A stretch of 64,000 bases of DNA from Actinopolymorpha pittospori. GTDB lineage: Bacteria > Actinomycetota > Actinomycetes > Propionibacteriales > Actinopolymorphaceae. Location: the NCBI RefSeq assembly GCF_014873875.1, contig NZ_JADBEM010000001.1, forward strand, positions 62,001 through 126,000. Reading direction: 5' to 3'. The notes beneath the pieces are model-generated. The model was not told the DNA's origin and ran no database searches. It saw only the letters and a list, made by a program, of their open reading frames with translations. This document shows, in pieces, positions 14,978-22,179 of this stretch (the first letter of the stretch is position 1; every line of letters begins with the position of its first letter). The translations under genes and the position numbers were made by a program.

Positions 14978-16096
14978 TCAGAAGGAGTCAGCCTGCCAGA
15001 GCACGCCGTCCTGGCGGGGGAACAGCGACCGGAGCAGAGGGGCGTCGGGGCGGGTCGCGAGGTGGGGTTCGAGCCGGTCGGCCGCGCCCCACAGCAGCAG
15101 CGCGGTCAGCAGGCCCGGACCGATGGGCGCGGTCGGCGCGGTGGTGGGGGTGCGCAGGAGTACGTCGCGCCCGCCGGCGGGATGCACGCTCAGGTCGGGG
15201 TGGGTGTCCGGGCGCGAGTCCCGGAGGGCGGCGGCCAGGTTGTCTATCCGCAGGGGTCGGCCCATGAGTCGCCAGGACTCCTCGACGTGGGGCGCGGCGT
15301 CGAGCAGGCCGATGGCCGATTCGGGCAGCCGGCCGGTCACCCGTCCGCCGACCGGGGCCGCGGCGACCGTGAGCAGGTGCCGGGCGGCGGCCGTACTGGC
15401 GCTCGTCAACTCCGTCACCTCCAGGGCGGTGCCGTCGCGTCGGGTGCGGACGTAGCCGACGAGTGCGTCCCCGTCGAGGGCGAGCAGGAAGTCGCCGGGC
15501 TCCTCCCGCCGGAACGCGAGGTTGGCCCGCCAGTAGGGCTGGTCGCGCACGACCGTTCCCGGGCGTTGGCCGTGCACCTGTTCATAGAGGCGGGCCACGG
15601 CGGGGAGGTCGGTGATCTCGAAGGGCCGGACGACCACCGGCCGGGCGTTCGCGGGCAGTGACCCGTCGGGTGCGGCCGCGACACCGGTGACGACCTGTTC
15701 GGGGGCCGCCCCGTATCCGTGCCGCTCGTAGACGAACGGGCTGTTCGTCCACAGCAGTGAGTACGCGAAACCGCGGTGGGCGGCGTCGGCCAGGGCGGCG
15801 TCGAGCACTCTCCTGTTGTAGCCGCGCCGGCGGTGTTCGCGGTGGGTGACGACGTTGCCAATCCCGGCCACGGTCACGGTGGTGGCGGGCAGCCGCAGGG
15901 TCTGCTCGTAGACCCGCACGTGGGCGAGCATCCGGCCGTCCTCCTCCCAGACGAAGGACTGCCGCGGCCGGTAGGTCGGGTCCTCCTCGTAGCGGGGACG
16001 CAGGAACTCACGGGGCCGTTCGAAGTGGGTGAGCAGGTCGAGAATGGCCGGTACGTCAGCCTCGGTTGCCTGGCGTACCCGCCCCTGGACGTTCAC
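14978..16096 (-). CDS. GNAT acetyltransferase, Eis-like two-domain type
   Basis: 372 residues from GTG 16096, chosen because AAAGG precedes it and homology starts there (VRQATEADVPAILDLLTHFE); an ATG at 16156 would add an arginine-rich tail. The N-terminal GNAT domain has the acetyl-CoA loop region (GIGNVVTHREHRRRGYNRRV) and SLLWTNSPFVYERHGYG. A second GNAT-like part and a C-terminal sterol-carrier-like domain (FRREEPGDFLLALDGDALVG; SVHPAGGRDVLLRTPTTAP) follow. The acceptor is unknown. It ends 86 bp upstream of the uronate-dehydrogenase-like gene and may be co-transcribed with it. Confidence 0.75.
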   Translation of the reverse strand: MNVQGRVRQATEADVPAILDLLTHFERPREFLRPRYEEDPTYRPRQSFVWEEDGRMLAHVRVYEQTLRLPATTVTVAGIGNVVTHREHRRRGYNRRVLDAALADAAHRGFAYSLLWTNSPFVYERHGYGAAPEQVVTGVAAAPDGSLPANARPVVVRPFEITDLPAVARLYEQVHGQRPGTVVRDQPYWRANLAFRREEPGDFLLALDGDALVGYVRTRRDGTALEVTELTSASTAAARHLLTVAAAPVGGRVTGRLPESAIGLLDAAPHVEESWRLMGRPLRIDNLAAALRDSRPDTHPDLSVHPAGGRDVLLRTPTTAPTAPIGPGLLTALLLWGAADRLEPHLATRPDAPLLRSLFPRQDGVLWQADSF

Positions 16097-16425
16097 ACTC
16101 CGTCGCCTTTCGTTCCTGCCGTGCCACGAGTCGCGCCGCATAGGGCGGAACTCCACCGGCGACGGTCAGTGTCTACCACACGGCACCTTCGCCGGACACG
16201 GGACTTCGGCCGCGTTGGCCACGGCGCGCACCCACCTGGTCATGGCTGGTTACGGACAACGGGGTGGCGGCTCCCCCGCCGCCCTTGACTGCGTGTGCCG
16301 GGTTGGGCAGCGTCGAGAGCGGGGCCGGAACTCGAGGAGGCCGCGGTCGTCGACGCGATGGAGCCAGGCCGCCCGTTTCTCCTGCCGCATCAGCGCTCAC
16401 GACCCAGATGGGAGTTGCGGAAACT
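16097..16425. other. Intergenic region between divergent genes
   Basis: About 330 bp between the acetyltransferase and the enolase-superfamily gene. No supported gene, and no copy of the GCGAACGTTCGC operator seen. It presumably holds two back-to-back promoters. Confidence 0.4.
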
Positions 16426-17742
16426 GTGTCAACTACCTCCGAGGCAGACCGACTTGGCCAGGTGGAGAACGCGATCTCCACGTCCTCACGTGCGAACGAC
16501 CTGAAGATCACCGACGTACGGATCGCCGTCGTCGCGAGCAACTACGACTACCCGATCATCCGGATCGACACCAACCAAGGGGTCTACGGTCTGGGCGAGG
16601 GACGCGACGCCGGGCACCAGGAGAACATCCTGCAGTTCAAGAGCATGTTGCTCGGACAGAACCCGTGCAACGTGGACATGATCTTCCGGGCCATCAAGAA
16701 GTTCGGCAACTGGGGCCGTGAGGGCGGCGGCGTCTCGGGCATCGAGCTCGCGTTGTGGGACCTGGTGGGCAAGGTCTACGGCGTTCCTTGTTACCAGTTC
16801 TTCGGTGGGAAGTACCGCGACAAGGTCCGGATCTACGGAGACACACCCGCTCCCGCCGAGTCGAGCCCGGAGGCCTACGCCGCGGCCGTGCGCGGCCGGA
16901 AGGAACTCGGACTCACCTACATCAAGTTCGACATCCGTCCCCGGACGTTCCAGGTCGACGGCGGTACGTCGGGGCAGCCGACGAAGCACGAGTACAGCCT
17001 CGGCGCGCGTTGGCGCGCCCCTGGCACCGGCGAGGGTGTCAAGCTCACCGACCGTGGCATCGAACGGACCGTCGAGATCGTCGCGGCGATCCGCGAGGCG
17101 GCCGGCTGGGACGTGTCGTTGTGCACCGACCACTTCGGTCACGGCTACCTGACGGCCAAGGAGGTGATCCGGCTCGGCAAGGCGCTCGAACCGTTCGGGC
17201 TGGCCTGGCTGGAGGACCCGATGCCCTGGTGGGACATCGAGGGGCACAAGACGGTCACCGACGCGCTCGCGACGCCGATCGCCGCGGGCGAGGAGCTGTT
17301 CTTGTGGGACGGTTTCCGGGAGTGGATCGAGAAACGCGCCGTTGACATCCTCCACCCCGACCTGCTCACCTCCGGCGGCATGCTGGAGACGAAGCGGATC
17401 GCCGACTACGGCGAGCGCTACGGCATTCCCACCGCGCTGCACTTCGCGGGTTCGCCGATCGCGTTCATGGCCAACGTGCACTGCGCCGCGGCGATCCCGA
17501 GCTTCGTTGCCCTGGAGCACCACGGCCTCGACATGCCGTTCTGGGACAGCCTGACCACCGGTCACGAACCCATGGTCGACGGCTATGTGAAGGTGCCGGA
17601 CCGGCCCGGACTCGGCGTCGAGCTCAACGAGGAGGCGATCGAGGCGAACCTGCGCACGCCCGGCACGATGTTCCTGCCGACCGATGCCTGGAACACGCCC
17701 AAGCTCGGCTTCTGGCGTCCCGACAACCGGTGGGCGGAGTAG
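16426..17742 (+). CDS. Mandelate racemase/muconate lactonizing enzyme family dehydratase
   Basis: 438 residues from GTG 16426 (GGAG 11 nt upstream); ATG at 16408 is an alternative six codons earlier. Enolase superfamily: N-terminal capping domain (LKITDVRIAVVASNYDYPII) and TIM barrel with metal-ligand motifs CTDHFGHGY, LEDPMPWWD and AAGEELFLWD. The position of the usual KxK pair reads YIKFDIRP, so the second lysine is Asp. The 6th/7th-strand dyad is VDILHPDLLT and ALHFAGSP. Members dehydrate acid sugars. Neighbours (uronate-dehydrogenase-like SDR, DHDPS-like aldolase) make an aldarate or related sugar acid the best guess. The next gene starts 2 bp after the stop. Confidence 0.8.
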   Translation: MSTTSEADRLGQVENAISTSSRANDLKITDVRIAVVASNYDYPIIRIDTNQGVYGLGEGRDAGHQENILQFKSMLLGQNPCNVDMIFRAIKKFGNWGREGGGVSGIELALWDLVGKVYGVPCYQFFGGKYRDKVRIYGDTPAPAESSPEAYAAAVRGRKELGLTYIKFDIRPRTFQVDGGTSGQPTKHEYSLGARWRAPGTGEGVKLTDRGIERTVEIVAAIREAAGWDVSLCTDHFGHGYLTAKEVIRLGKALEPFGLAWLEDPMPWWDIEGHKTVTDALATPIAAGEELFLWDGFREWIEKRAVDILHPDLLTSGGMLETKRIADYGERYGIPTALHFAGSPIAFMANVHCAAAIPSFVALEHHGLDMPFWDSLTTGHEPMVDGYVKVPDRPGLGVELNEEAIEANLRTPGTMFLPTDAWNTPKLGFWRPDNRWAE

Positions 17743-17744
17743 TC

Positions 17745-18656
17745 ATGGCGCCGCGCTTCGACCATCTCAAGGGTGTCTTCGGCCTGCTGCCCACGCCCTA
17801 CACCGAGGACTACGAGATCCACACCCCCGACCTGCAGGCCGCCGCGGAGTTCTGCTGCTCCACCGGTCAGCACGGCATCGTCTGGCCGGTCATGGTCGGT
17901 GAGTTCTACTTCCTCGGCGAGCAGGAACGGATCGCCAACCTGGACGCCGTTCTGGAGACTGTCAACGGACGGTTGCCGGTGATCTTCGGCTGTTCGGGCG
18001 TCTCGGTGCCGCAGGTCCTGACGTTCGCCCGGGCGGCTCAGAGCGCGGGTGCCGACGCCGTGATCGCGATGGCGCCGGCGCGGACGACGGCGGCGATCGC
18101 GATGGACATGTACCGGCGGATCGCCGACGTCTACGACGGGCCGATCGTGCTGCAGAACGCCATCGACTACGCGCCGCTGACCGGCGAGCAGGTCGCGACG
18201 GTCGTCGAGGAGATCCCACAGGTGGAGTACGTCAAGGAGGAACGCCCGCCCGGACCCCGCCACATCAGCGAGATCCAGCGGATGGTCGGTGACAAGGTCA
18301 AGACCATCTTCGGCGGCATGGGCGGACGCGTGCTCCCCGAGGAACTCAGCCGGGGCGCGAACGGGTGCATGCCGGCCTGTGAGTTCGCCGACGTCCTCGC
18401 GAAGGTCATGGAACTGTGGTGGGCGGGCGACGAACGGGGCGCGCGGGCGTTGCACCAGCGGCTGCTGCCGCTCATCATCCGCGAGAAGCACTCGTTCATG
18501 CGGTACGTCCTCAACCGGCGAGGCGTGTTCACCTCGCTGCACGAGCGGGCACCGTCTGGCATCAACGCGCTCGACACGGACGACAAGCGCGAGATCGCTC
18601 TGCTGGCCCAGGAGATCGCCGGGGACATCGACGCCTACCCGTTCAAACCCGAGTAG
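17745..18656 (+). CDS. Dihydrodipicolinate synthase/N-acetylneuraminate lyase family protein
   Basis: 303 residues from ATG 17745, with GGAG just upstream. Class I aldolase-like TIM barrel. The Schiff-base lysine is in VEYVKEERPPG, and IFGCSGVSVPQVLTFARAAQ and SAGADAVIAMAP are typical. The usual GTTGE substrate loop reads VMVGEFYFLG, so substrate binding differs from true DapA. In this setting it could cleave or dehydrate a 2-keto-3-deoxy sugar acid made by the upstream dehydratase (inference). Tight spacing makes the two genes one operon. A strong terminator follows. Confidence 0.8.
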   Translation: MAPRFDHLKGVFGLLPTPYTEDYEIHTPDLQAAAEFCCSTGQHGIVWPVMVGEFYFLGEQERIANLDAVLETVNGRLPVIFGCSGVSVPQVLTFARAAQSAGADAVIAMAPARTTAAIAMDMYRRIADVYDGPIVLQNAIDYAPLTGEQVATVVEEIPQVEYVKEERPPGPRHISEIQRMVGDKVKTIFGGMGGRVLPEELSRGANGCMPACEFADVLAKVMELWWAGDERGARALHQRLLPLIIREKHSFMRYVLNRRGVFTSLHERAPSGINALDTDDKREIALLAQEIAGDIDAYPFKPE

Positions 18657-18694
18657 CCCTCCGAAACCGAGTACGACCTCGCGAGAGGGTTCCA

Positions 18695-18736
18695 CCCGAG
18701 GCGCGGCCGCGCCGGCGTAGGCGGCCGCGCCTCGGG
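18695..18736 (+). terminator. Long hairpin terminator
   Basis: Perfect 16-bp stem beginning CCCGAGGCGCGGCCGC with a 10-nt loop, 38 bp after the DHDPS-family gene. Confidence 0.75.
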
Positions 18737-18862
18737 CAGTCCGCCCTCCCCCGGGGGTGGCCGGGAGCGGTCAGACTCCCCACTTGCCCAACCGCGCCGG
18801 AAGGATTGCGGGAGGCTCTCGTCGGTCCATGAGGCTTACGACGAGAGAGGAAGCATCCGAGG

Positions 18863-19069
18863 ATGAAGAGGCTGATCCTGGCGGCCGCTGCGGTGACGCT
18901 GGTCGCGGGATGTGGAGGGTCGTCCACAGACGAGCCGGCGCAGGACAAGCGGTACGACACCTGCGGGGAGGCCGTCGCGGCAGGGCTCGGGCCCTACACC
19001 AAGGATGAAGACCCCGAGTACGCCTGGTACGACGACAACGACGGTGACGGCGTGGTCTGCGAGTCGTAG
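18863..19069 (+). CDS. Small excalibur-domain lipoprotein
   Basis: 68 residues from ATG 18863. Signal peptide with lipobox (MKRLILAAAAVTLVAGCGG; lipidated Cys17), then a single excalibur calcium-binding domain: two cysteines and the DxDxDGxxCE motif (DDNDGDGVVCES) at the very C-terminus. Such domains bind calcium outside the cell. The protein is complete though short and was probably acquired or kept as a stand-alone surface protein. Downstream is an unrelated TPR-like gene. Confidence 0.85.
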   Translation: MKRLILAAAAVTLVAGCGGSSTDEPAQDKRYDTCGEAVAAGLGPYTKDEDPEYAWYDDNDGDGVVCES

Positions 19070-19195
19070 TTTGGTCGCGGCTGGTCGTCGTTGACTCCGC
19101 TGTTGACAGTGATCCGTTCATCAACTGCTGGCTGGTTTCCGCAAGCTAGACTCGCGCCCGCGAATCCAGGATGGCGGGAGCGAGCGGAGGCCGCG

Positions 19196-19837
19196 ATGAG
19201 TGCTGAGGACCGGATCGAGAACGCCAAAGTGCACTACGAACGCTCCATCTTCGGGGGCGACGCCAGCGGGCTGCCGATCGCCGAGCGGGAACTGGACGGG
19301 GTCGAGGCGGATCTTGCCTTGGCGCGCGGCCGGATCCTGCACGCGCGGTTCTTCGAGAAGCACGAAAAGGACCCGCGGGAACTAGCGCTGTTCGAACGTG
19401 CGGCGGAGCTTTATCGGGCGCTCGGCGACTTACGCAGTGAGGGTGAGGCACGGTTTTGGATCGGCACTTATCACCAGGTCGTCGAGCGCGACAATGACGC
19501 CGGGATTTCCTTTTTCGAAGCGGCGGAGGACCTCGCGTCCCGGGCCGGCGATTTGTTGACCCGGTCTTATGCCCTTCGGCATCTTGCTTACGTGTCGCAC
19601 ATGGCGGGTCGGCTGGACGCGGCGCGTGAGCGGATGGAGGAGTCGACCGAACTTCGCCGCAAGCTCGGGTTTCTTCCCGGTGTCGCCGCCAACCTGGTGG
19701 GGCTCGCGTACATCGCCGCGGCGCAGGGAGATCGGGTGGAGGCGCTGGCGTTCCTGGACGAGGCCCAGTCGACCGCCGAAGGAAGCGGGGCCCACGGCAT
19801 CATGCGCCAGGTCGAGGAAGCGCGCGCCGAGATCTGA
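19196..19837 (+). CDS. TPR-like helical repeat protein
   Basis: 213 residues from ATG 19196 with GGAGG 5 nt upstream. All-helical sequence with repeated A-x-FxxAxEL-type units (ELALFERAAELYRALGDLRS; AGISFFEAAEDLASRAGDLL; RLDAARERMEESTELRRKLG; GDRVEALAFLDEAQSTAEGS), typical of tetratricopeptide repeats. Soluble with no signal. It probably mediates protein contacts; partner unknown. It is the last gene before the AT-richer leader of the first surface-protein/sortase pair. Confidence 0.7.
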   Translation: MSAEDRIENAKVHYERSIFGGDASGLPIAERELDGVEADLALARGRILHARFFEKHEKDPRELALFERAAELYRALGDLRSEGEARFWIGTYHQVVERDNDAGISFFEAAEDLASRAGDLLTRSYALRHLAYVSHMAGRLDAARERMEESTELRRKLGFLPGVAANLVGLAYIAAAQGDRVEALAFLDEAQSTAEGSGAHGIMRQVEEARAEI

Positions 19838-19860
19838 CCGACACGCCGCCCCGCCTCTCC

Positions 19861-20058
19861 GCTTTTGCATCAGTTTTAGCCCGTCTTGTTTTGCGGCTTT
19901 GTAATCTTTGATCATTGTTTTTAACTAGTGACCTCGGATTCGTCGGGTAGTCCAAGTGGTGCGCCATAGGCGGCTCACGCCGCACTTGTTCGGTATGGCT
20001 CGCAGCTTTTCGGCGCACGGAAAATTGGTTCACCGACAAAGACGACGGGGGAACTCCG
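19861..20058 (+). promoter_or_regulatory. AT-richer leader of surface-protein/sortase pair 1
   Basis: About 200 bp, clearly less GC-rich than its surroundings, upstream of the first surface protein. It shares blocks with the leader of pair 2 (25872-26068): a TGATCAT segment within a T-rich stretch, GGGTAGTCCAAGTG (19945-19958) and CGACAAAGACGA before a GGGGGAACTC ribosome region. Conservation between the two copies points to shared regulation. Confidence 0.6.
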
Positions 20059-20622
20059 GTGGGAATTCGTAAGACTTTTGGTGTCCGGGTCGGCGCGGCC
20101 GTGGTCGCCGCCGGACTGGTGACGGTGGTGGCTCCGACGGCCGCGATGGCCGACGGTGGCGACGCCAACGGGCACGACCGCCGCGTAGTGGCGGATCGGC
20201 CGATCATGGACAAGGACAAGAAGGACGCGAAGTACGACGACCTCATGGACTGCATCAAGGCAGCCCGCGAGGCCAAGGCGGCCGACGGCAAGGACCGCGG
20301 CGACAAGGCCGCCGAAGAGGGCAAGGACCGCGGCGACAAGGCCGCCGAAGAGGGCAAGGACCGGCGCGGTGACAAGGCCGCCGCCGGCAAGGACGACCGC
20401 CGCGGGTGGGTCATGGGACCCAACACCGGCGGCGGTTCGACGGCCTCCGACAAGGCCGACTGCAAGTACATCGCCAAGCCGGGCCCGGGCACGGGTGACG
20501 GCTCGACTGCCACCGGCGGAGCGGGCTCGGCCACCGCGGTGGGCGGGGCTCTGCTCGGCTTGGCGCTGACGGCGGGCATCGTGGTGCTGCGCCGGCGTAA
20601 CGACGGCGCTGCTGCGGCCTGA
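20059..20622 (+). CDS. Secreted membrane-anchored surface protein with charged repeats
   Basis: 187 residues from GTG 20059 (GGGGGAACTC upstream). Signal peptide (residues about 1-31, ending TAAMA), then a hydrophilic region with near-identical GKDRGDKAAEE units (about residues 78-112), a glycine/serine-rich linker and a C-terminal membrane helix (GGALLGLALTAGIVVLRRR) with a positive tail. No LPxTG motif is visible even though a class F sortase gene follows directly, so it is either a non-classical substrate or simply membrane-anchored. Function unknown. Confidence 0.75.
   Translation: MGIRKTFGVRVGAAVVAAGLVTVVAPTAAMADGGDANGHDRRVVADRPIMDKDKKDAKYDDLMDCIKAAREAKAADGKDRGDKAAEEGKDRGDKAAEEGKDRRGDKAAAGKDDRRGWVMGPNTGGGSTASDKADCKYIAKPGPGTGDGSTATGGAGSATAVGGALLGLALTAGIVVLRRRNDGAAAA
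20278..20385 (+). repeat. 33-bp coding tandem repeat
   Basis: The segment encoding GKDRGDKAAEE is repeated twice almost exactly (GGCAAGGACCGCGGCGACAA starts each unit), with a third diverged copy, inside the surface protein gene. It is a likely site of copy-number change. Confidence 0.75.
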
Positions 20623-20624
20623 TC

Positions 20625-21428
20625 GTGTGGTCGTACCTGCGGAAGGTCCTCTGCCCCTGCCTGGGGCAGAGGACCGCCACCGCACTCATCCTCCTCCCCG
20701 CGGTCAGCGGGCTCGGCATGATCTCCGCCGACTTGATGGCACCTGCCGCGCCGCCGCCCATGCCCACGGCCGCCGCTGCTCCACCGGTGGTCGCGCCCGT
20801 TCCGGCTCGACCCGTGGCCGTGCCCAGCATGGCGGACCTCATGCCCGTCCGGTCGCGACCCGCCCCAGCCGTGCCGCCCTCGACCACGGCGGCTCCGACA
20901 CCACAGCTGTTGACGTCACCGTCGGCGCCGACCCGGGTGGACATCTCCGCGATCGATGTCGCGGCACCACTCATCCCGCTCGGCGATGCGAGCAACGGTG
21001 CGATCGACGTACCGCCGTCGAACAGGCCCTATCTGGCCGGCTGGTACGACAAGAGCGTGACCCCTGGCCAGAAGGGTCGCACCGTGATCCTGGGCCACCT
21101 GGACTCGAGCTACAGCGGCCCGGCCGTCTTCTACTACCTCGGCGCCCTCAAACGCGGTCAGACAGTGACCGTCACCCGACAGGACGGGATCGTCGTCGTC
21201 TACCAGATCGACGGCTCCTCGATACAGGGGAAGAACGAGTTTCCCGTCGAGCAGATCTACGGGCCGAGCGAGCGGCCCGAACTCCGGCTGATCACCTGCG
21301 GTGGCAGCTACGTCAAGGGAACCGGCTGGTCGGACAACATCATCGTCTACGCGCACATGGTGTCGTGGCACAAAGCCACGCCCGCCGAGGCGCGGCGACC
21401 ACTGCGTCACGACACCCCCAAGCGCTAG
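20625..21428 (+). CDS. Class F sortase (copy 1)
   Basis: 267 residues from GTG 20625. N-terminal membrane helix (ATALILLPAVSGLGMISADL), a proline/alanine-rich linker to about residue 105, then the sortase barrel: VDISAIDVAAPLIPLGDASN, catalytic His in VILGHLDSS, catalytic Cys in LRLITCGGSY and the C-terminal NIIVYAHM strand. Class F enzymes join surface proteins to the cell wall or act as housekeeping transpeptidases. It follows the surface-protein gene by 2 bp. A close paralogue is at 26776. Confidence 0.88.
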   Translation: MWSYLRKVLCPCLGQRTATALILLPAVSGLGMISADLMAPAAPPPMPTAAAAPPVVAPVPARPVAVPSMADLMPVRSRPAPAVPPSTTAAPTPQLLTSPSAPTRVDISAIDVAAPLIPLGDASNGAIDVPPSNRPYLAGWYDKSVTPGQKGRTVILGHLDSSYSGPAVFYYLGALKRGQTVTVTRQDGIVVVYQIDGSSIQGKNEFPVEQIYGPSERPELRLITCGGSYVKGTGWSDNIIVYAHMVSWHKATPAEARRPLRHDTPKR

Positions 21429-21620
21429 CGCGTTCAGAGCGTGACCGGACGGGTGTCGCCCACACCAGTTCGGCGGTGGACAGGTCGACCTCGATCTCCG
21501 GCCGCGACGTCGCGACCCACGAGGACACTGCGGGAGCGCGGCGTCGCCGACCGTTGATCTGTCCAGCGACGCACGCGGGTGCTCTACAGACGTACCGGTC
21601 CGCACCTACACTGGGCCGCC

Positions 21621-22178
21621 GTGAGGAATCAGCCAGCTGGACAACACGCCGTGTTCGTCGACGACACCGGACGCCGACATCGGCGGCTGCGCCGCGCGGG
21701 TGTGGTCCTCGGCGGCGTTCTCGCCGCGACGCTCGGGGTGTTCTGCGTCAGCATCCTCACCGGCACCGGCCCCAATCCCACCCCGTGGAGCCTTGGTGGC
21801 CACGACGCGCCCTCCTCCGCGACGCCCTCTCCCACCACGACCCCAGGCGGTGGACAACGATCCGGCCGGGACAGCGACGACAGTCCGAGTCCCAGCAAAC
21901 GGCCGGCGACACCTTCGCCTACCACGACCTCGACGTCGACGCCACCCGACGCTCCGACACCCACCCCGACCAGATCGACCACCGCCACGCCGCGTACCAC
22001 GACGGTTCCGACCACGCGTCCCACGACCGTTCCGACCACTGGTCCCACGCCGACGCCGTCACCCAGCAAGACACCCGGCCGGCCGGACCGTTCCCCGAAG
22101 CCTGACGAACCGGGCGGTCGGGGCTCCCATTCCCCCGCACCCGAAACGCGACCGCTCGGCCCGACCGAAACTCGCTGA
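21621..22178 (+). CDS. Single-pass membrane protein with Pro/Thr/Ser-rich extracellular tail
   Basis: About 185 residues from GTG 21621 (an in-frame ATG at 21579 adds 14 residues). A basic cytoplasmic start (RRHRRLRRAG), one membrane helix (VVLGGVLAATLGVFCVSILT), then more than 120 residues of low-complexity P/T/S sequence (TPTPTPTRSTTATPRTTTVP), likely extracellular and possibly glycosylated. The stop codon is followed immediately by the GTG of the deacetylase-glycosyltransferase gene, so the two are coupled. It may be an accessory subunit of that enzyme (inference). Confidence 0.6.
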   Translation: MRNQPAGQHAVFVDDTGRRHRRLRRAGVVLGGVLAATLGVFCVSILTGTGPNPTPWSLGGHDAPSSATPSPTTTPGGGQRSGRDSDDSPSPSKRPATPSPTTTSTSTPPDAPTPTPTRSTTATPRTTTVPTTRPTTVPTTGPTPTPSPSKTPGRPDRSPKPDEPGGRGSHSPAPETRPLGPTETR

Positions 22179-22179
22179 C

